Origin: Streptomyces chryseus
GTDB lineage: Bacteria; Actinomycetota; Actinomycetes; Streptomycetales; Streptomycetaceae
Assembly (NCBI RefSeq): GCF_014650755.1
Contig: NZ_BMVO01000016.1
Location: 62,001-126,000, forward strand
Direction of reading: 5' to 3'
Length of the DNA stretch: 64,000 nt
The notes under the pieces are model-generated. The model did not search any database and had not been told where the DNA came from. It was given only the letters and a program-made list of their open reading frames with translations. This document shows, in pieces, positions 26,643 through 34,268 of this stretch (the first letter of the stretch is position 1; the number at the start of each line of letters is the position of its first letter). A program made the translations under genes and the position numbers.

Positions 26643-26916
26643 ACGCCACGCGCAAGCTCTGACCAGAGGTTATCCACAGCGTTGTCCACACGGTGGGGAA
26701 AGGTCAGACGATCTGTGGATAACTCACAGGGTGTTGACGCCGGTGTGACTGCCTAGGCCTTCCGGGGCATGAGGGAGTTACGGCCTGCCCCTTGTCCTGC
26801 CTGGGAAAAAGCCAGTTCAGCGACGAGGGGCACAGCTGTTCCCGCACTTTCCCCCTGAATGCACAAGGTCCGGCGTTCGCTGTGGACAACTGACCCTCAA
26901 TCGCCGCCCCCGGCGC
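26643..26916. promoter_or_regulatory. Intergenic DnaA-box cluster between crgA and the rhomboid gene
   Basis: There are four exact DnaA boxes in 274 bases and no gene: TTATCCACA (26671-26679), TTGTCCACA (26683-26691), TTATCCACA on the minus strand (26714-26722) and TTGTCCACA on the minus strand (26881-26889). The first two are separated by only 3 bases. The genes are convergent here, so this is not a promoter region. DnaA-box clusters outside oriC can titrate the initiator (E. coli datA). Such clusters have been reported near oriC in S. coelicolor, as far as I recall. Confidence 0.8.
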
Positions 26917-27762
26917 TCAGGTGAGCATCGCGGTACGCGCCACGACGAGCCCCGCGGTGGCGAGCAGGACGAGCCCGCACGTCCCGTACTGCACCAGCGT
27001 CCGGCGCGCGCGGGGGGCGTGCACCATGGCGACCGCGATGAGAACGCCGGCGGCGAGACCGCCCACGTGGGCCTGCCAGGCGATGCCGCTCAGGACGAAA
27101 GTCAGGACCAGGTTCAGGCCCAGCAGCACCAGGATCGGCCGCATGTCCTGGTTCATGCGCCGCATGAGGACCACGGTCGCGCCGAAGAGTCCGTAGATCG
27201 CGCCCGAGGCACCGAGCGACGGCTGGTTCGGGGCGGCCAGGAGATACGTGAACGCGCTGCCGGCGAGACCGGACAGCAGGTAGAGCGCCAGGTACCGGGC
27301 GCGGCCGAGCGCCGCTTCGAGCGGACCGCCGAGCCACCACAGGAGCAGCATGTTGAACCCGATGTGCCACACCTCCTGATGCAGGAACATCGCCGTGACC
27401 AGGCGGTACCACTCGCCGTCCGCGACCCCGACGACCTGGAGGTCCGTACCGCTGAACGCCAGTCCGACCAGCGCGAGATCGTTGACGAGGCTCTCGCGCG
27501 CCAGCACCGCGACGAACAGCGCCACGTTGATCGCCAGCAGGACCTTCGTCACCAGCCGGGGGTCGGCGGCGACCGTGCCGCCCGCGACCGTGCGCGGACG
27601 GCTCGCGGCCGGGGCGTGGCCCGTACCGGAGCCTTCGCGGACGCAGTCGGGGCACTGGAAACCGACCGACGCGCTGATCATGCACTCCGGGCAGATCGGG
27701 CGTTCGCAGCGCGTGCAGCGGATGCCCGTCTCGCGGCCCGGATGCCGGTAGCAGTGATCCAT
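26917..27762 (-). CDS. Rhomboid family intramembrane serine protease with N-terminal zinc motif
   Basis: The 281-residue product opens with a B-box/zinc-ribbon-like Cys/His cluster (CYRHPGRETGIRCTRCERPICPEC, split here as CYRHPG, CTRC and CPEC, with CPDC next). Seven or so transmembrane helices follow, with rhomboid motifs: HIGFNMLLLWWLGGPLE, the catalytic Ser in GASGAIYG, and the catalytic His in AHVGGLAAG. It cuts transmembrane substrates within the membrane; no substrate is known. It is convergent with crgA and sits 163 bases downstream of the cyclophilin gene on the same strand. Confidence 0.9.
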   Translation of the reverse strand: MDHCYRHPGRETGIRCTRCERPICPECMISASVGFQCPDCVREGSGTGHAPAASRPRTVAGGTVAADPRLVTKVLLAINVALFVAVLARESLVNDLALVGLAFSGTDLQVVGVADGEWYRLVTAMFLHQEVWHIGFNMLLLWWLGGPLEAALGRARYLALYLLSGLAGSAFTYLLAAPNQPSLGASGAIYGLFGATVVLMRRMNQDMRPILVLLGLNLVLTFVLSGIAWQAHVGGLAAGVLIAVAMVHAPRARRTLVQYGTCGLVLLATAGLVVARTAMLT

Positions 27763-27925
27763 CGGTCCGTCCCCGGTTCCCTAGGTGTGGCTCTTGGCGG
27801 TCCGGCTCACCGCTCCGCCCCGCGTATCCACTACGGACGGGCGGGGCGCTTTGGTTCCCGGCGGCCCCCCGCACGGCCTCCCAGCGGCCTCCCGAAGACT
27901 TCCCGGCGGCCTCCCGGCGGGTTCC
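27763..27925. repeat. Short CGGCCTCCC-type direct repeats
   Basis: The spacer between the cyclophilin stop and the rhomboid start contains several near-tandem copies of CGGCCTCCC (about 27872-27920), with intervals of 11-23 bases. It is probably low-complexity expansion; no gene or clear terminator is seen. Confidence 0.5.
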
Positions 27926-28453
27926 TCAGCGGGTCTCCACGACGACCGACTCGATGACGACGTCGGTGAGCGGGCGGGCGGTGCGCGGGTTGGTCTTCGC
28001 GGAGACGATGGTGTCCACGGTCTTCTGGCTCGCGGCGTCCACGACCTCGCCGAAGATGGTGTGCTTGCCGGTCAGCCACATCGTCGGCGACACGGTGATG
28101 AAGAACTGCGAGCCGTTCGTGGCCGGTCCCGCGTTGGCCATCGCCAGCAGGTAGGGACGGTCGAAGGCGAGGTCGGGGTGGAACTCGTCCTTGAACTCGT
28201 AGCCGGGGCCGCCGGTGCCGTTGCCCAGGGGATCGCCGCCCTGGATCATGAAGTCGCCGATCACCCGGTGGAAGACGGTGCCGTCGTACAGCCGGTCCGT
28301 GGTCTTGTGCCCCGTCTCGGGGTTCGTCCACTCCCGCTCACCCCGGGCGAGTTCCACGAAGTTCTTGACCGTCTTCGGGGCGTGGTTCGGCAGGAGCCGG
28401 ATCTCGATGTCGCCCTGGCTGGTCTTGAGGGTGGCGTAAAGCTGCTCGGCCAC
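27926..28453 (-). CDS. Cyclophilin-type peptidyl-prolyl cis-trans isomerase
   Basis: The 175-residue product starts at GTG 28453 (VAEQLYATLKTSQGDIEI). Cyclophilin motifs are present: FHRVIGDFMIQGGDP with the catalytic Arg, ANAGPATNGSQFFIT, and HTIFGEV. There is no signal peptide, so it acts in the cytoplasm on X-Pro bonds. A cyclophilin next to crgA and rhomboid genes matches the mycobacterial ppiA-crgA neighbourhood near oriC. Confidence 0.92.
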   Translation of the reverse strand: MAEQLYATLKTSQGDIEIRLLPNHAPKTVKNFVELARGEREWTNPETGHKTTDRLYDGTVFHRVIGDFMIQGGDPLGNGTGGPGYEFKDEFHPDLAFDRPYLLAMANAGPATNGSQFFITVSPTMWLTGKHTIFGEVVDAASQKTVDTIVSAKTNPRTARPLTDVVIESVVVETR

Positions 28454-28733
28454 GTTCTGCCTTCCAATGAGTCTTTCCTGAAGCGTCTGTCGATCCTCCC
28501 ACGCCCGGTTTACGACGAGTAGCCGCCGAACCGCCACACGGAACGCCGAAGCGTGGCATTGTCGTGCCCGAGACCCCCTTGCACCGCCTTGCCCCGAGAG
28601 CCCGGGGATTGCCCCAGTCGCCGCCCCATGACCCGGATGCCCGTCCGCACGTGCCGTGTTGGCCCGGGAAGGGCATGATTTCGAAATGGGTGGACAGGCG
28701 ATATACCGAACCGCCACCAAGGAGGAGGATCCA

Positions 28734-29441
28734 GTGACCCGCATCGACAGCGTGCGCGCCGCATCCGAATCGGCGAAGGAGAGCGTGCTGCACGCCGCGG
28801 AAGTGGTGGCGCCCTACGCCGGTACGGCCAAGGAACAGGCCACGCAATATGCGCACGACGCCCGCGTAAGGCTCGCGCCGAAAGTGTCCAAGGCCGCTCG
28901 TCAGGCCCGTGTCCAGTACGGCGCGCATGTCGCGCCGTACATCGAGCAGGCCCGTACCCACGTGCCGCCGAAGGTCGACGTCGCCGCGCAGCGCGCGGCG
29001 GTGCGGACCCGGCACGCGGCCCGGCAGGCCGCGGAGTACACCGTCCCTCGGGTGGAGCACGCGATCGCGGTGTCGCTGCCGGTGCGCGAGCAGGCCGCCG
29101 CGCGCAGTGCGGCCGCCGTGGCGGCCCTGCGCGGCCAGGTGACGGCGAAGGACATCCGCAAGCTCGTCAAGCGGCACGAGCGGCGGGCGAGGGCCGGCCG
29201 TGCCGCCAAGGGCGTCGCCGTGTTCGGCGTGCTGGCGGCCGGCGCCTTCGCGGCGTGGAAGTGGTGGGACAAGCAGGCCAACCCGGACTGGCTGGTCGAG
29301 CCCCCGGCCGCCACGGAGGTGTCCGACCGTGCGCCGCTGACCTCGGTCGACGGCAGCGGTCAGGTGCTGGACCCGGAGGTCCAGGCCAAGCAGGCGGAGG
29401 CTGAGGCCGAGGCCGCCGAGCGCGACAGGAAGAACGACTGA
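28734..29441 (+). CDS. DUF5324 family membrane-associated protein
   Basis: GTG 28734 follows GGAGGAGGA. The 235-residue product is mostly helical and Ala/Arg-rich with imperfect heptad-like repeats (AKEQATQYAHDARVRLAPKV, APYIEQARTHVPPKV). It has one hydrophobic helix (about 163-178, GVAVFGVLAAGAFAAW) and a negatively charged C-terminal tail (KQAEAEAEAAERD). I recognise the layout as DUF5324, known from Streptomyces with unknown role. It is divergent from the cyclophilin gene (280-base spacer) and ends in a strong terminator. Confidence 0.75.
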   Translation: MTRIDSVRAASESAKESVLHAAEVVAPYAGTAKEQATQYAHDARVRLAPKVSKAARQARVQYGAHVAPYIEQARTHVPPKVDVAAQRAAVRTRHAARQAAEYTVPRVEHAIAVSLPVREQAAARSAAAVAALRGQVTAKDIRKLVKRHERRARAGRAAKGVAVFGVLAAGAFAAWKWWDKQANPDWLVEPPAATEVSDRAPLTSVDGSGQVLDPEVQAKQAEAEAEAAERDRKND

Positions 29442-29463
29442 CGTCAGGTAACGGACGGCGGTA

Positions 29464-29511
29464 CGCACAAGGGTGCCGGGTGGCCTTCGGGTCTCCCGGC
29501 ACCCTTGTGCG
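29464..29511 (+). terminator. Strong terminator after the DUF5324 gene
   Basis: Perfect 17-bp stem (29464-29480 with 29495-29511; CGCACAAGGGTGCCGGG on the left) with a 14-base loop, 23 bases past the stop codon. Confidence 0.9.
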
Positions 29512-29596
29512 TGGCGGACCCGCGTTCTCTTTCGTAGCGGCGGGGGGCGACGAAAGTGTGCGGCGGCCCTCCTGACCGGCTGCCTAGAGTGCGACC

Positions 29597-31330
29597 GTGG
29601 ACGTGTCATCGAAGATCAGGGCCGGCCGGCGGTGGCTGGCGGGCCCGGAGCCCTGGCCGGCCCGGCGCACGGCGGGCGAGTGCGTGCTGGCGGCGGTGCT
29701 GGCGCTGCTGGCGGCCGGCACGCAGGAGCTGATGGGCAGTGCGGTTCTCGTGCAGTCCGCCACCGCTGTGGCCGTCGCGGTGCTGTCGCTGCTGCGCCGC
29801 CGGCTGCCGGCGACGGTGCTGGTGGTCTCGGGCGGGGCGGCGGGCGAGCTGGCCGGGTTCGGGCCGCTGCTGATCGTGGCGGGGTGGTCGGCGGGGCGGC
29901 GGATCCCGGGGGCGGGGAAGGCGCTGGCGGCGTTCACCGCGTCGTGCGTCCTGAACATCGTCGTCGCCGCGGCGTCCGAGCTGCCGCGTTTCTCCCCGCT
30001 GTCGCTGATCATGTTCAGCACCCTGTACTTCCTCGCGACGACGGTCGTCCCCGGCCTGGCCAGCCGCTACTGGACGCAGCGGCGCACCCTGCTGCACGCC
30101 CTCCAGGAGCACAACGCCCAACTGCTGCGCGAGCGCGCCATGGTGGCCGGGCAGGCGCGGCTGCGCGAGCGGCAGCGGATCGCCCAGGACATGCACGACA
30201 GCCTGGGCCACCAGTTGGCGCTGATCTCCGTGCACACGGGCGCCCTGGAGGTCGATCCGGCACTGACGGACCGCCAGCGCGAGGGCGTCGGCGTTCTGCG
30301 TGACGCCTCGGTGGCGGCGATGCACGAGTTGCGTGAGGTCGTCGGCATCCTGCGGGACGGGGTGGAGCGCGACGAGGCGGCGACCGCCCCGGGCCTGCCG
30401 CCGGTCGAGGACCCGCATCCGGCGGCGCGGGGGGCCGCGGGCATCGAGGGCCTGGTGGCGGCGGCGCGGGCGGCCGGGAACGCCGTCGAGCTGCGGTGCG
30501 CGGGCAGCCGGCGGCCGCTGGCGGCGGCGGCGGACCACGCGGCGTACAGGATCGTGCAGGAGGCGCTGACCAACGCGTACAAGCACGCCCCGGGCGCGGC
30601 GATCAACGTCGAGCTGCGGTACGAGCCGGACTCGCTGGTGGTGGAGATCGCGAACGGCCCGGCCCCGGCGGACCCAGGTGACGTCGTCAGCGGCGGCCAG
30701 GGCCTGACCGGGCTGCGGGAGCGGGCCCGGCTGGTCGGCGGCATGGTCCACGCGGGCCGTACCGACGGCGGGGGTTTCCGGGTCGCGGGCGTCCTGCCGT
30801 ACGGCGCCGACGGCCTGGCGCCGGGTACGGGCGCGGCGCCTTTGGTCGACGTGGAGGACGACTTCCGGCAGCAGTCGCCGGCGGTCCCTCTCGGCAACGG
30901 TGGTCAGGTCATGGACTGGACCGTTGTGCAGAGGGAGCTGGCGATGAGTGGTGGGCGCGGGAGCAGGAGCAGCGGAGTCGTACTGGGCTGCGGCATCGCG
31001 GTGGCGGCCCTGGTGCTGCTGGTGGTCGCGGGCGGGTTCGGGCTGTTCTTCCTGGCCGGGTCGGCGGAGCGGGGCATGATCGAGCCGAGCGACTACGAGG
31101 CGGTGAAGGTCGGCGCGTCGGAGGAGGAGGTGCGCGACAGCCTGCCGAACGGTGACTCCTTCATGACGTCGGGCCTCAAGGACAAGGGACCCGCGCGGCC
31201 CGAGGGGTCCGAGTGCCTGGTCCTCGCGTCGTCGGAGTTCGGCGAGAGCCTCGCGGCGGAGCCGGTGTTCCGCTTCTGCTTCCGGGACGGCAAGCTGATC
31301 GAGAAGAAGTCGTACGACGTCGTGCAGTAG
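29597..31330 (+). CDS. Sensor histidine kinase (NarL-system type) with an external C-terminal domain
   Basis: The 577-residue product has about five N-terminal transmembrane helices (25-155), a HisKA_3 dimerisation segment with the phospho-acceptor His200 (RQRIAQDMHDSLGHQL), and a HATPase (about 300-410; VQEALTNAYKHA, GQGLTGLRERARLVGG). Unusually, it continues through a linker into another transmembrane helix (about 457-483) and a final domain of about 95 residues (YEAVKVGASEEEVRDSLP) resembling SmpA/BamE folds. An internal ATG at 30944 with GAGGGAG upstream could also start the last part alone. Paired with the response regulator 25 bases downstream. Confidence 0.85.
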   Translation: MDVSSKIRAGRRWLAGPEPWPARRTAGECVLAAVLALLAAGTQELMGSAVLVQSATAVAVAVLSLLRRRLPATVLVVSGGAAGELAGFGPLLIVAGWSAGRRIPGAGKALAAFTASCVLNIVVAAASELPRFSPLSLIMFSTLYFLATTVVPGLASRYWTQRRTLLHALQEHNAQLLRERAMVAGQARLRERQRIAQDMHDSLGHQLALISVHTGALEVDPALTDRQREGVGVLRDASVAAMHELREVVGILRDGVERDEAATAPGLPPVEDPHPAARGAAGIEGLVAAARAAGNAVELRCAGSRRPLAAAADHAAYRIVQEALTNAYKHAPGAAINVELRYEPDSLVVEIANGPAPADPGDVVSGGQGLTGLRERARLVGGMVHAGRTDGGGFRVAGVLPYGADGLAPGTGAAPLVDVEDDFRQQSPAVPLGNGGQVMDWTVVQRELAMSGGRGSRSSGVVLGCGIAVAALVLLVVAGGFGLFFLAGSAERGMIEPSDYEAVKVGASEEEVRDSLPNGDSFMTSGLKDKGPARPEGSECLVLASSEFGESLAAEPVFRFCFRDGKLIEKKSYDVVQ

Positions 31331-31355
31331 ATGAGCGGCAGCTGTGGGGGTAAGT

Positions 31356-32015
31356 GTGACGGTTCCGCACATCAGGGTCGTGATCGCGGACGACGAGCCC
31401 CTCATCCGGGCGGGGATACGCATGATCCTCACCTCGGACCGGGCCATCGAGGTGGTCGCGGAGGCGGCGAACGGCCGTGAGGCCGTCGAGCTGGCGCGCC
31501 TCCACGCGCCGGACGTCGTCCTGCTCGACCTGCAGATGCCGGTGATGGACGGGCTCACCGCGCTCGCCGAGCTGGGCAGGGCTGTGCCGGCGGCGCGCGT
31601 GATCGTCCTGACGACGTTCGGGGAGCGCGAGAACGTGCTGCGGGCCCTGGAGAGCGGCGGCGCGGGCTTCCTGCTGAAGGATTCCGCGCCGGCCGAGCTG
31701 ATCCGGGCGGTACGGGCCGCCGCGGCCGGGGACGCCTATCTGTCCCCGGGGGCGACCCGGCACGTGGTCGAGCAGCTCGCCTCGGGCCGGGCCCCGGCCC
31801 GCGCGGAGGAGGCGCGGCGGCTGGTCACGGCCCTGAGCGGGCGGGAGCGTGACGTCCTCGCGCTGCTCGGCGAGGGCCTGTCCAACGCGGACGCGGGCAG
31901 GCGGCTGCACATGAGCGAGGCCACGGTGAAGACGTACGTCAGCCGGATCCTGGCGAAGCTGGGCTGCGAGAACCGGGTGCAGGCGGCGCTGCTCGCCCGC
32001 GACGCCGCTCTGTGA
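31356..32015 (+). CDS. NarL/FixJ-family response regulator
   Basis: The 219-residue product has a receiver domain (about 5-122) with acidic pocket ADDEP, phospho-acceptor Asp58 (LLDLQMP), and the Thr and Lys switch residues (VLTTF, LLKDSAP), then a LuxR-type HTH (about 153-215; LSGRERDVLALLGEGLSNADAG). GTG 31356 is preferred over GTG 31344 because GGGGG sits just in front. It acts with the preceding kinase; the signal and regulon are unknown. A hairpin at 32037 ends the operon. Confidence 0.92.
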   Translation: MTVPHIRVVIADDEPLIRAGIRMILTSDRAIEVVAEAANGREAVELARLHAPDVVLLDLQMPVMDGLTALAELGRAVPAARVIVLTTFGERENVLRALESGGAGFLLKDSAPAELIRAVRAAAAGDAYLSPGATRHVVEQLASGRAPARAEEARRLVTALSGRERDVLALLGEGLSNADAGRRLHMSEATVKTYVSRILAKLGCENRVQAALLARDAAL

Positions 32016-32036
32016 CGCCCGGCGCCGTACACCGAA

Positions 32037-32076
32037 GATGCCCCTGTGACCTGTGGAAACAGGCCTCAGGGGCATC
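32037..32076. terminator. Terminator between the response regulator and tRNA-Ala
   Basis: GATGCCCCTG (32037-32046) pairs with CAGGGGCATC (32067-32076), and an inner CCTG/CAGG pair extends the fold. It serves the two-component operon (+) and probably tRNA-Ala (-). Confidence 0.8.
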
Positions 32077-32083
32077 TGTGCTG

Positions 32084-32156
32084 TGGAGCCTAGGAGATTC
32101 GAACTCCTGACATCTGCCTTGCAAAGGCAGCGCTCTACCAACTGAGCTAAGGCCCC
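32084..32156 (-). tRNA. tRNA-Ala (anticodon TGC)
   Basis: A 73-nt cloverleaf on the minus strand: acceptor GGGGCCT/AGGCTCC (one G-T pair), anticodon stem CTGCC/GGCAG with loop TTTGCAA (TGC), T-loop GTTCGAATC, discriminator A. CCA is not encoded. In mycobacteria ileT and alaT also follow gyrA in this order. Confidence 0.95.
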
Positions 32157-32317
32157 GGGAACGGGTGGAGGCGACCGGCCGGACCGCACCGTGGCCACCG
32201 CCGCAGAACAGAGTACCGGGTGTCCCCCCTGATCCTGCAAAAGGATTAGGACTCCCGGTCCGCGACCACGCTCCGTAAGATGCTCGGCGAGGTTCGCAGC
32301 AGCGAAGGGGAGACGCA

Positions 32318-32866
32318 ATGGACGCAGCGCAGCAGGAGTCGACGGCCAGAGCCAGAGAGCTTCAGCGCAGTTGGTACGGGGAGCCTCTGGGGGCGCTCTT
32401 CCGTCGGCTGATCGACGACCTGGGCCTGAATCAGGCCAGACTTGCCGCGGTGCTCGGCCTGTCCGCGCCCATGCTCTCGCAGCTGATGAGCGGCCAGCGC
32501 GCGAAGATCGGAAACCCGGCCGTGGTGCAGCGCGTACAGGCTTTGCAGGACCTGGCCGGGCAGGTCGCCGACGGCAGCGTCAGCGCTGCCGAGGCCACCG
32601 ACCGGATGGAAGAGATCAAGAAGTCCCAGGGTGGTTCGGTGCTCAGCAACACCAGTCAGACGACGGCCAGTTCGGGCGCGCCGACCGTGCGGCGCGTGGT
32701 GCGCGAGATCCAGTCACTGCTGCGCTCGGTGGCGGCGGCCGGCGACATCATAGACGCGGCGGACACGCTCGCCCCCACGCATCCCGAACTGGCGGAGTTC
32801 CTGCGGGTGTACGGAGCGGGCCGCACCGCCGACGCGGTCGCCCACTACGAGGCGCACCAGAGCTGA
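32318..32866 (+). CDS. Helix-turn-helix DNA-binding protein
   Basis: The 182-residue product has an HTH domain in its N-terminal half (about 25-70; LGLNQARLAAVLGLSAPMLSQLMSG), which is XRE-like and matches a helix-turn-helix with a recognition helix at SAPMLSQLM. A linker and a helical C-terminal part (about 115-180) follow, perhaps for dimerisation. The target is unknown. It lies 31 bases before the tail-anchored kinase gene and is likely co-transcribed, so the kinase may control it. Confidence 0.8.
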   Translation: MDAAQQESTARARELQRSWYGEPLGALFRRLIDDLGLNQARLAAVLGLSAPMLSQLMSGQRAKIGNPAVVQRVQALQDLAGQVADGSVSAAEATDRMEEIKKSQGGSVLSNTSQTTASSGAPTVRRVVREIQSLLRSVAAAGDIIDAADTLAPTHPELAEFLRVYGAGRTADAVAHYEAHQS

Positions 32867-32897
32867 AGCACGGCGGACCGGGGAGCGGGCACAGCGC

Positions 32898-34235
32898 ATG
32901 GGTGAGATCTTCGCCGGGCGGTACGAGCTGGTCGACCCGATCGGACGCGGCGGTGTGGGCGCGGTCTGGCGGGCCTGGGACCACCGGCGCCGCCGGTACG
33001 TCGCGGCCAAGGTACTCCAGCAGAGCGACGCGCACACGCTGCTGCGGTTCGTGCGCGAGCAGGCCGTACGGATCGACCATCCCCATGTCCTCGCCCCGGC
33101 CAGCTGGGCCGCCGACGACGACAAGGTGCTGTTCACCATGGATCTGGTGAGCGGCGGGTCGCTGGCCCATCTGATCGGCGACTACGGCCCGCTGCCGCCC
33201 CGTTTCGTGTGCACGCTGCTCGACCAGCTTCTCGCCGGCCTGACCGCCGTCCACGCCGAGGGCGTCGTGCACCGCGACATCAAACCGGCCAACGTCCTGC
33301 TGGAGGCCACCGGCACCGGGCGGCCGCACCTGCGGCTGTCCGACTTCGGCATCTCGATGCGCAAGGGCGAGCCCCGGCTCACCGAGACCGACTACGTGGT
33401 GGGTACGCCCGGTTATTTCGCGCCCGAGCAGCTGATGGGCGCCGAGCCGGACTTCCCGGCCGACCTGTTCGCCGTCGGCCTCGTCGCCCTGTACCTGGTC
33501 CAGGGTCAGAAACCGGACGCCCAGGGCCTGGTGGAGCACTTCGCCACGTACGGCACACCGGGCGCCCCGCAGGGCATCCCGGAGCCGCTGTGGCAGGTCA
33601 TCGCCGGGATGCTGCAGCCCGACCCGCAGGCCAGGTTCCGTACGGCCACGGGCGCGCGCAAGGCGCTGACGGCGGCCGTGGAGATGCTGCCCGACCCGGG
33701 GCCGGGGGACGAGCCGGTGGAGGTGTTCGACCAGATCGGCCCGCTCCCGCCCGGCTTCGGCCCCGACGGCCCCGTCCCGGGCGCGCCGGGCCCCCGCGGC
33801 GGCGTAACGGGCCACGGACCGGGCCACACCCAGGACGACCCGGGCACCGGCCACCGGGCGGGACAGCCCGTACCGCAGCCGACGACCGTGACCGGGGCCG
33901 GCGGCTTCCCCCTCGCGCCGCCGCAACGGCCCCCGCGCCCGGCCCAGCCGCCGACGCCCCCCGCCTCCGCACCCCGGCCCGCCCACGCGCACTCCCCCCA
34001 CCCGGGCGCCGCGCGGGGCGGGGCCCCGGCGCACGACGCGGACCCCCTCACTCGCCCCTACACCGCCCAGGGCCCGGAGGCTCCCCCTCCCGGCCCGCCG
34101 GTCCCGCGCGGCGCCCACACCCCCGCGCAGGCGCCGCACAGGCGTCCGGGACCACCCCCGAAGGTGACGGTCCCGGTGCTGCTGCTGGCGCTGGTCTGCT
34201 TCGCGGTGGGCTTCTGGGCGCTGATCCGGAGCTGA
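32898..34235 (+). CDS. Tail-anchored Ser/Thr protein kinase
   Basis: The 445-residue product has an N-terminal kinase domain (about 8-265) with GRGGVGAVW, the AAKVL lysine, HRDIKPANVL, DFGIS and a GTPGYFAPEQ activation segment, so all catalytic residues are present. A long Pro/Gly-rich linker (about 270-420) follows, and a single C-terminal transmembrane helix (about 425-443) with almost nothing outside. There is no sensor domain. A cytoplasmic partner such as the HTH protein encoded 31 bases upstream is a reasonable guess for a substrate. Confidence 0.9.
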   Translation: MGEIFAGRYELVDPIGRGGVGAVWRAWDHRRRRYVAAKVLQQSDAHTLLRFVREQAVRIDHPHVLAPASWAADDDKVLFTMDLVSGGSLAHLIGDYGPLPPRFVCTLLDQLLAGLTAVHAEGVVHRDIKPANVLLEATGTGRPHLRLSDFGISMRKGEPRLTETDYVVGTPGYFAPEQLMGAEPDFPADLFAVGLVALYLVQGQKPDAQGLVEHFATYGTPGAPQGIPEPLWQVIAGMLQPDPQARFRTATGARKALTAAVEMLPDPGPGDEPVEVFDQIGPLPPGFGPDGPVPGAPGPRGGVTGHGPGHTQDDPGTGHRAGQPVPQPTTVTGAGGFPLAPPQRPPRPAQPPTPPASAPRPAHAHSPHPGAARGGAPAHDADPLTRPYTAQGPEAPPPGPPVPRGAHTPAQAPHRRPGPPPKVTVPVLLLALVCFAVGFWALIRS

Positions 34236-34268
34236 CCCGGCGCTGAGCCCTTCCCCGGGCTCGGCGCC

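Noticed and set aside
29606..31558. A 650-codon minus-strand open frame over the sensor kinase
   Set aside because: It is the antisense of a kinase with all catalytic motifs; composition is Arg/Pro/Gln-rich.
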